Of a DNA stretch of 14,100 nt, positions 9,567 to 14,100 are shown in pieces. Every line of letters begins with the position of its first letter. Position 1 is the stretch's first letter. The notes under the pieces were generated by a model. That model ran no database searches and had not been told where the DNA came from. It saw only the letters and a program-made list of their open reading frames with translations. This DNA comes from Psilocybe azurescens (taxonomy: Eukaryota; Basidiomycota; Agaricomycetes; Agaricales; Agrocybaceae), in the NCBI GenBank assembly GCA_023853785.1, contig JAJIRX010000673.1:1-14100 (forward strand). Direction: 5' to 3'. A program made the translations under genes and the position numbers.

Positions 9567-10049
9567 ATGGCACAAACGATCGCCGTGTCGCACCCCAGCC
9601 AGTGAGTCGTTGGCGCAACAAAAATCGGATGCGCAAAGTCCAATAACGACATCTTTGATCCTCTGCTACAGTGAAAGTCGGAGGCAGACGTCTTTCCATC
9701 TCTGCAAGGCCTAAGAGTCACCCTCATGCGTACGTGCAACTTCAACGCCCCGTAAGAACCTTCACCTAATAGCCACTAGAGAGACTGCCAACACAGGCAG
9801 TTCGGGAGTAGATGATATAGCTGCCGACTATCCAGGCCTGCGCCTCCAACTGGCGAAGCACCGCTTCATCGCAATTATCAGCACGAGGAAGAAGTTCCGA
9901 AGAAAGAGAAAATCGAGAAAAAGCTACAGGAGCTTGCGCATAGGAAGGTTGAAATGACAAGACCCACGAGGGAGGCCAACACAGGAAGTAAAGGGCATGC
10001 GGCGGGGATGCGAATTGCGCAACCAGCAGGCAAGAGCCTCGGTGTTTGA
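9567..10049 (+). CDS. Small charged protein with GGRR and GMRI motifs (possibly DAP-like)
   Basis: Probable three-exon gene. Exon 1 (9567-9601) encodes MAQTIAVSHPS and ends at GTGAGT. Exon 2 (9672-9751), after ...CTGCTACAG, encodes VKVGGRRLSISARPKSHPHA and YVQLQRP and ends at GTAAGA. Exon 3 (about 9836-10049), after ...CTATCCAG, encodes SRPAPPTGEAPLHRNYQHEE, a lysine/glutamate-rich helix (EEVPKKEKIEKKLQELAHRK) and a C-terminus TGSKGHAAGMRIAQPAGK SLGV, then TGA. The short VKVGGRRLSI and AAGMRIAQPAGK elements recall the VKAGGMRI motif of death-associated protein 1, a small regulatory protein, but that match is from memory and tentative. Intron phases disagree by one base at each junction, as in other genes of this window, so small indels are likely. 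It converges on the eL28 gene, with 270 bases between the two stop codons. Confidence 0.6.
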
Positions 10050-10319
10050 AGAAATCAAGCCTCTGGGTCTGTCTCGGGCGGCTTTGTCAGAGCAAGCTAT
10101 GGTCGTCCCGAGGATAATGTTAGTAATCGAATCTGTGAGATAAATAGGCAAATCCCGCGCCCTGTATATTGTATTTGTAGCCCATAGTGTGTACCAAATT
10201 GACATGACAATCAGCTTCATATGACTTATTTGAGAGAAGTATTAGGTCATGAAGGGCATGGTTGTATATTGCATATGCATGAACCAGAATGTGTAGAGAC
10301 GGAAGCGATACAAATACAA
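10050..10319. other. Convergent intergenic region
   Basis: Between the stops of the small plus-strand gene and of eL28. It should contain both 3' untranslated regions. AT-rich on the right; no further gene was seen. Confidence 0.4.
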
Positions 10320-11252
10320 TCATCCGAGGAAAGCAGCGGCTTTCTTGCCCTGATCTTCTTCGCCGGTGAGGGTTTGGGTTCCCGTTGAGTGGCAGCAAGA
10401 GCAGAGACGCGGGCAAGGGTAGCCTAGATAAAAGGCGAGTGTCAACACCGATCTTCGTAAATCCAAGAATGAGAATGAGAAATCGGCAAAGAATGAATAG
10501 AAAGGGAAAAAAGAATGTTAGCGCCAACGAGTCGGATCGCCTGCGTCGCGCAACGAACGGTGCCCGATAGCGACAAGGCGAGGTATCTGCTAGAGTTTGA
10601 TCGACTCCAGCAGAGAGAGTTTATATTGCAAACATTTCTACGCCCTTCCTTCATTTACTTTTCAGTATGTCCGGAGGGTTCTAGTGAGAGTGCGTGTTGT
10701 AGATTATAGAGAGCCATGACGCAGTCCAAAGAAAGATGAAAATAATGGAGAATGTGACTAATACTCACAGTGCGTAGGTCAGATCGGTATCCGCGCTTGG
10801 CGATACCAGCGGCAACACCGAGCGCGACGTCCTCCTGATCGTGGGCGGACGGAAGTTGTGGCATAGGCAGGGCCAACTGCCTGAGGAGAGGCCTTGGTCT
10901 TACGGGTAACAATCTTGATGCTTCCGTTTTGCTCCTTGACGTCAATGGTCTAAATATTGAAGAAATCAGAAAGTATGTTAATTGACGCTTATTTGAACGG
11001 GACGCGGAGTTGGCAAGACCTGAGAACTTGAAAGAGTTCAGGTTGCGGAGGTTGCCCTACTGCGAATTTCAGCACCTCCATAGCATCATTTCAACGGGAC
11101 AAGACGCACGGGCTCCTTGGAAGACGGGTCCCTCAGGCACTCGTTTCACGATGAACGAGTTGTTTTCTAGGTCAGAAGTCAGCCCTTCCGTCGACAATTT
11201 CCGTTCGAGGTGAACATACGCGGAGAAGGAGCCATTGGAGGTCGGACGACAT
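10320..11252 (-). CDS. RPL28: 60S ribosomal protein L28 (eL28)
   Basis: Component of the large cytosolic ribosomal subunit. Five exons on the minus strand: 11252-11220 (MSSDLQWLLLR), 11166-11110 (NNSFIVKRVPEGPVF, then KEP), 11056-about 11004 (GNLRNLNSFKFSGLANS), 10949-10769 (TIDVKEQNGSIKIVTRKTKA, SPQAVGPAYATTSVRPRSGG, ALGVAAGIAKRGYRSDLRT) and 10423-10320 (ATLARVSALAATQREPKPSP, AKKIRGKKAAAFLG). The first three introns are 53-54 nt; the last (10768-10424) is 345 nt. Small losses interrupt the frame at an A4 run (11163-11166), at TTC before CAAGG (a missing TC), near 11004, at CGCGCT near 10823 and at a G3 run (10348-10350). Restoring them makes every exon phase-consistent and gives about 144 residues, the normal size. 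The basic composition and family wording leave little doubt. Budding yeast lacks this protein, so it helps to place the genome outside that group. Confidence 0.92.
10424..10768 (-). other. Unusually long last intron of eL28 (345 nt)
   Basis: Bounded by GTGAGT and TATCTAG with a TTGAC branch site. It is four to six times longer than the other introns in the window. Ribosomal protein introns often host small nucleolar RNAs, but I found no convincing RTGATGA/CTGA box pair. An H/ACA RNA cannot be judged by eye. Confidence 0.6.
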
Positions 11253-11596
11253 TTTGAGAGAGTTTTCTGAGGAACGCGCTTCACGACGACGGACACACGG
11301 CCAAATCGGTTCGGTGGCTGAGCATAAACTGTACAGCTGGTTACTGAACAACAAATATAAATATTAGACTCCCTTCTTCCAAATTAGATCAATTCCCAGT
11401 CTTCATTATGCCCAGCCTCCTACTCTCAACTCTGCCTGCATCTCTATAGGCTCTTTCTCTCTTTTTGAACGATAAACTTCCCTTCTTCGTGCTTTCCTTC
11501 TGGTTTCTATTTTACTCACTGGACGACACCGGCAAAGTTCAAACATGGATTCTGGTTTCGCGATTAGAGGCTTGGCGATATTCTTGTTAACGGACT
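11253..11596. other. Promoter region of eL28 and possible extended end of the thioesterase
   Basis: Between the eL28 start and the thioesterase stop, both on the minus strand. A missing base just before the thioesterase stop could extend that protein to about 11516, where a GTGAGT donor follows. The rest should be the eL28 promoter. The segment at about 11340-11370 is AT-rich. Confidence 0.4.
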
Positions 11597-12171
11597 TCAA
11601 CAACTTTCAAGGCCTTCTTTCGTTTCTTTGGCCATTGGTGCGCTCTTTCGAGACACGCTCCCCACAAAAACATGAGTGTACCCGCCGACTGCAGCCGGTG
11701 CATCCTTGCCCTCTTCAAACACTCCGACTTCGTATGATACAGAGCTGTTACCCAACTTATTAACGCGTAACCCAAGGTCAAGAACCTGAGGGAACGATAG
11801 TGGAGAGAACTGATATCCGACGCGTTATTGGCATGCTAATACGCATATTCGATCATATCACGCACGTTGCAGTATGAGAAGACGACAAGCCCAATCAGAG
11901 GAGATGAAGCAGGGTCTAACCCACTTCTCGATGAGATACGCGTTGACTATCGAGTCGAAGAGATGGTAGTATACGGAGTTGTTTATATGTGAATACTGGT
12001 CATTGTCACTCCTGTATATTCAACGAGGGGCGGAAGGAATTGAAGTGGTTCGAGTTGACATGAGTTGCTAGAGCAATCTGATTATTATGTGATTACTGAC
12101 CATCTTGTACGGTATGAAAGGAAGAAGGCATAATCTGACCGTGTCCTGGATTTGGGGTCAGGTTCCGCCAT
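11597..12171 (-). CDS. Acyl-CoA thioesterase, 4HBT hotdog-fold family
   Basis: Predicted to hydrolyse an acyl-CoA or similar thioester; the substrate is unknown. Three exons on the minus strand: 12171-12101 (MAEPDPKSRTRSDYAFFLSY, RTRW), 12011-11866 and 11809-11597. Exon 2 begins SDNDQYSHINNSVYYHLFDS, the core hotdog motif in which the first Asp (D.D.Y.H.NN..Y) is the usual catalytic acid, and continues IVNAYLIEKCGLDPASSPLI, GLVVFSYCN. Exon 3 reads FSPLSFPQVLDLGLRVNKLG, NSSVSYEVGVFEEGKDAPAA, VGGYTHVFVGSVSRKSAP. Introns are 89 nt (GTCAGT) and 56 nt (GTGCGT). A small indel lies in exon 2 at TGGG after IEK. As written the protein ends MAKETKEGLESC at about 143 residues, short for the family. One extra A there (GAAAG to GAAAAG) would give EGLEKLLKSVNKNIAKPLIA and a longer tail, so the true end is unsettled. 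Confidence 0.88.
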
Positions 12172-12847
12172 GTTGAACGGGTGATAGTAGCGAGGATTTC
12201 GTCAAGACTGCAAGCTATGAAGTCAATGGACAGAAGCTGATGACCGGCCTTTTTAGTAACCGGTCCGCCCTTGCCAAAGTGTTGCCATCCATGGCCAGTG
12301 AGACTCCAGTGCGAATTAAGCAAAATGAAAGAGTGTAATAGCACGTTCATCGTCGCTATGTTATCTTTGACACCTATGATTACTCTGCCCACCATTTATG
12401 ACCCCTATCTAGAGCGACTTGTGTGCGCCCATAATTCCTGATTTAGCAGCAACATTAGCAACGAAACACTTCTGACACAGTTCGAAACTTGGTCAGCAGA
12501 ATATAACAAATAAATGAATTTCTTACTGACCGTACTCCATTTCATTCACCTTCATTATGCAGATTATCGCTGTGCTGCGCATGGTCGCCGCTTCGCTTTG
12601 AAACATAAACGACCCTAACTGTCTAAGACCGATCGCTGCTAAAGTATTGTTGTCGATCTCAAGTTCTCATTACTGGGTACCCATTGCCCAACATTTCTGA
12701 AGCAACGAGTCTGGATGAATCGATCGATGTCTTATAATGGTTCGCTTCGGAATGTCTATTGCTTCACCGCACATTGCGCAGCAAGCCTCGTTTGAGCCTC
12801 ACTCACAGCGGCCTTCAGGCTTGAACTCCAACAGCGTCGAATTTAGG
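12172..12847. other. Divergent promoter region
   Basis: About 680 bases between the thioesterase (minus) and the carboxylesterase (plus), so it must contain both promoters. An open stretch on the minus strand (12093-12395) overlaps the first thioesterase exon in another frame and has no support. An in-frame ATG at 12737 would add 37 residues ahead of the esterase signal peptide and is unlikely to be the main start. Confidence 0.45.
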
Positions 12848-14100
12848 ATGAGGTTGTTATTTCTTACCTTCCTTCAGGTATCCGCAATACTTTGCTCTCC
12901 TTTAGCGGATCTAGATTCGTCTCCGCCAACTGTAACCCTCAATTCTGCGACTGTAACTGGAATCAACGAAGGGGCCTTGTCCAAATTTTTGGGCATTCCC
13001 TTTGCAGAACCTCCGTGATTTTACCTCTGCTATTCCAACCCCCAATTCGAAAGCTAACTTGATATCTAGGGTAGGAGATTTACGTTTTAACTTACCACGG
13101 GCTTTATCGTCGTACAACGGCTCCTTAAATGCCACATCATATGGACCCACCTGCCCACAACAAACCGTCAAGTCACCCATCTCGCTCAAAAATATCTTCA
13201 ATTTTACTCTCCCATTTATCAGGGATGCCGACAGAAATAGGACCGACTCCAACTCCACGGATACTACGCCTGAAAGCGAAGACTGTAATGTTCCTAATAC
13301 ATAGATCCACTTGTCATCCCATTCATTTCTGGACTTGTTGATTGCAGGCCTTACCATCAATGTCATCAAACCCTCAAATGCTTCTGCCGATGCAAAACTC
13401 CCAGTGGTGGTGGTAAGCCTCTAATTTCACTGGTCTCTGTCTGACTTAATGATTCTAACCTTCACTCTAGTGGATTTTTGGCGGGAACGCTTATCAAATA
13501 GCAAAACTGGATCTGACGGGTATCAGGCGGATTCGAGCGAGGAAGTGCCGGAGGGTCAGTCATGCAGTTGTTTATCGTTGTAGCTTTTGACTGATAACCT
13601 CTACAGCTACGACGAACAAGCTACTAGGATAGTTAACAGATCCATGGTACTGGGAGAGCCAGTTATATATGCAGCCATGAATTACAGGTGGGTGATTCCG
13701 TATCTAATCGAGCTGTTGAATTCATCACTGTTCAACAGAGTATCAGGTAAACAATCCCTTCATTTCAGCTACAATTCCTGTCGCTGACGATGCTTATGAA
13801 GCATGGGGGTTCCTTGCTAGCAAAGAAGTCCAAGACGCCGGTGTGGGGAACGCTGGGCTCGTCGATCGTAAGTCTGCACAAAACATTCCGACCATCAACT
13901 CCATTTTTGCTTTGACCAGAATATGTGGCACTTCAGTGGATTCAAAAGTATATCAGTCTTTTCGGAGGAGATCCATCGAAAGTAACCATGTAAGTTTTTG
14001 TAACCTTCTCACTGTTATTCGACTCGAAGATATATATCTCTGACTTTAGATGGGGACAATCCGCCGGAGCGATCTCAGCTTCTATGCAGATGCTTGCGTA
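12848..14100 (+). CDS. Secreted type-B carboxylesterase/lipase, 3' end outside the window
   Basis: Alpha/beta-hydrolase of the cholinesterase-like family, cleaving carboxylic esters outside the cell. The start at 12848 gives a clean signal peptide, MRLLFLTFLQVSAILCSPLA. Exons: 12848-13014, 13070-13284, 13348-13412, 13471-13554, 13607-13687, 13739-13746, 13802-13867, 13920-13989 and 14050 to the edge; all introns are 51-63 nt. Landmarks: FLGIPFAEPPVGDLRF, SYGPTCPQQ, the type-B signature SEDCLTINV, WIFGG, GEPVIYAAMNYR, WGFLASKEVQDAGVGNAGLV, ALQWIQKYISLFGGDPSKVT and the nucleophile elbow GQSAGA (usually GESAGA). The Glu and His of the triad lie beyond the window. Exon 4 needs one base in the A3 run (13496-13498) and one in the G3 run (13553-13555) to restore frame and phase. 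Five N-glycosylation sequons cluster in exon 2. The 8-nt exon 6 supplies the middle of NYRVSAWGF. Confidence 0.9.
13739..13746 (+). other. 8-nt microexon of the carboxylesterase
   Basis: AGTATCAG lies between a 51-nt intron (13688-13738, GTGGGT...CAACAG) and a 55-nt intron (13747-13801, GTAAAC...GCTGAC...GAAG). Joining AAT TAC AG + AGTATCAG + CATGGGGG gives NYRVSAWG, exactly the conserved NYRxxxxGF stretch of type-B esterases. Skipping it would lose part of this motif and shift the frame. Confidence 0.7.

Noticed and set aside
10424..10768. Box C/D snoRNA in the eL28 intron
   Set aside because: Only isolated CTGA-like and ATGA-like words were seen; no RTGATGA with a matching CTGA and terminal stem.
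12093..12395. A 100-residue minus-strand open frame
   Set aside because: Out of frame with the well-supported first thioesterase exon and with no recognisable motif.
1..14100. CRISPR array, transposon or secondary-metabolite cluster
   Set aside because: No regularly spaced repeats, no transposase or reverse-transcriptase motifs, and no core biosynthetic enzyme were found. The genes are a mix of housekeeping and unrelated functions.

Overview
The window looks like nuclear DNA of a filamentous basidiomycete, probably an agaricomycete. Genes are close together on both strands. Coding parts are cut by many 45-90 nt GT-AG introns with CTNA-type branch sites (50-65 nt is the norm), and there is no operon-like packing. 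Ribosomal protein eL28, which budding yeast lacks, is present, and all recognisable proteins have a fungal flavour. No tRNA, rRNA, CRISPR array or intact mobile element was seen.

Layout, left to right: (1) 153-1046, minus: flavin-binding pyridoxamine-phosphate-oxidase-like protein (Alr4036 family). (2) 1744-3461 and 3722-4600, both minus: two tandem paralogues of a poorly known family built from a 'FGKHxGK...VPxxYLxW' module followed by a long acidic/serine-rich tail. (3) 5188-6337, plus: short-chain dehydrogenase. (4) 6655-7840, plus: mitochondrial electron-transfer flavoprotein alpha subunit. (5) 8085-8551, minus: weak candidate gene behind a TATA box. (6) 9567-10049, plus: small charged conserved-looking protein. 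(7) 10320-11252, minus: ribosomal protein eL28. (8) 11597-12171, minus: hotdog-fold acyl-CoA thioesterase. (9) 12848-14100, plus: secreted type-B carboxylesterase, cut by the window end.

The genes do not form an obvious pathway. ETF-alpha and the thioesterase both touch acyl-CoA metabolism, but that is a loose link. The most important practical point is that nearly every gene contains one or more one- or two-base losses, mostly in short homopolymers. Correcting them restores both the conserved protein and the intron phases. This includes housekeeping genes (ETF-alpha, eL28), so an uncorrected consensus is more likely than mass pseudogenisation. Plain ORF calls therefore mislead here; the gene models below were rebuilt by joining frames and exons by eye.

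The most interesting biology is the tandem pair of repeat-module proteins at 1.7-4.6 kb, an 8-nt microexon in the carboxylesterase, and an unusually long intron in eL28.
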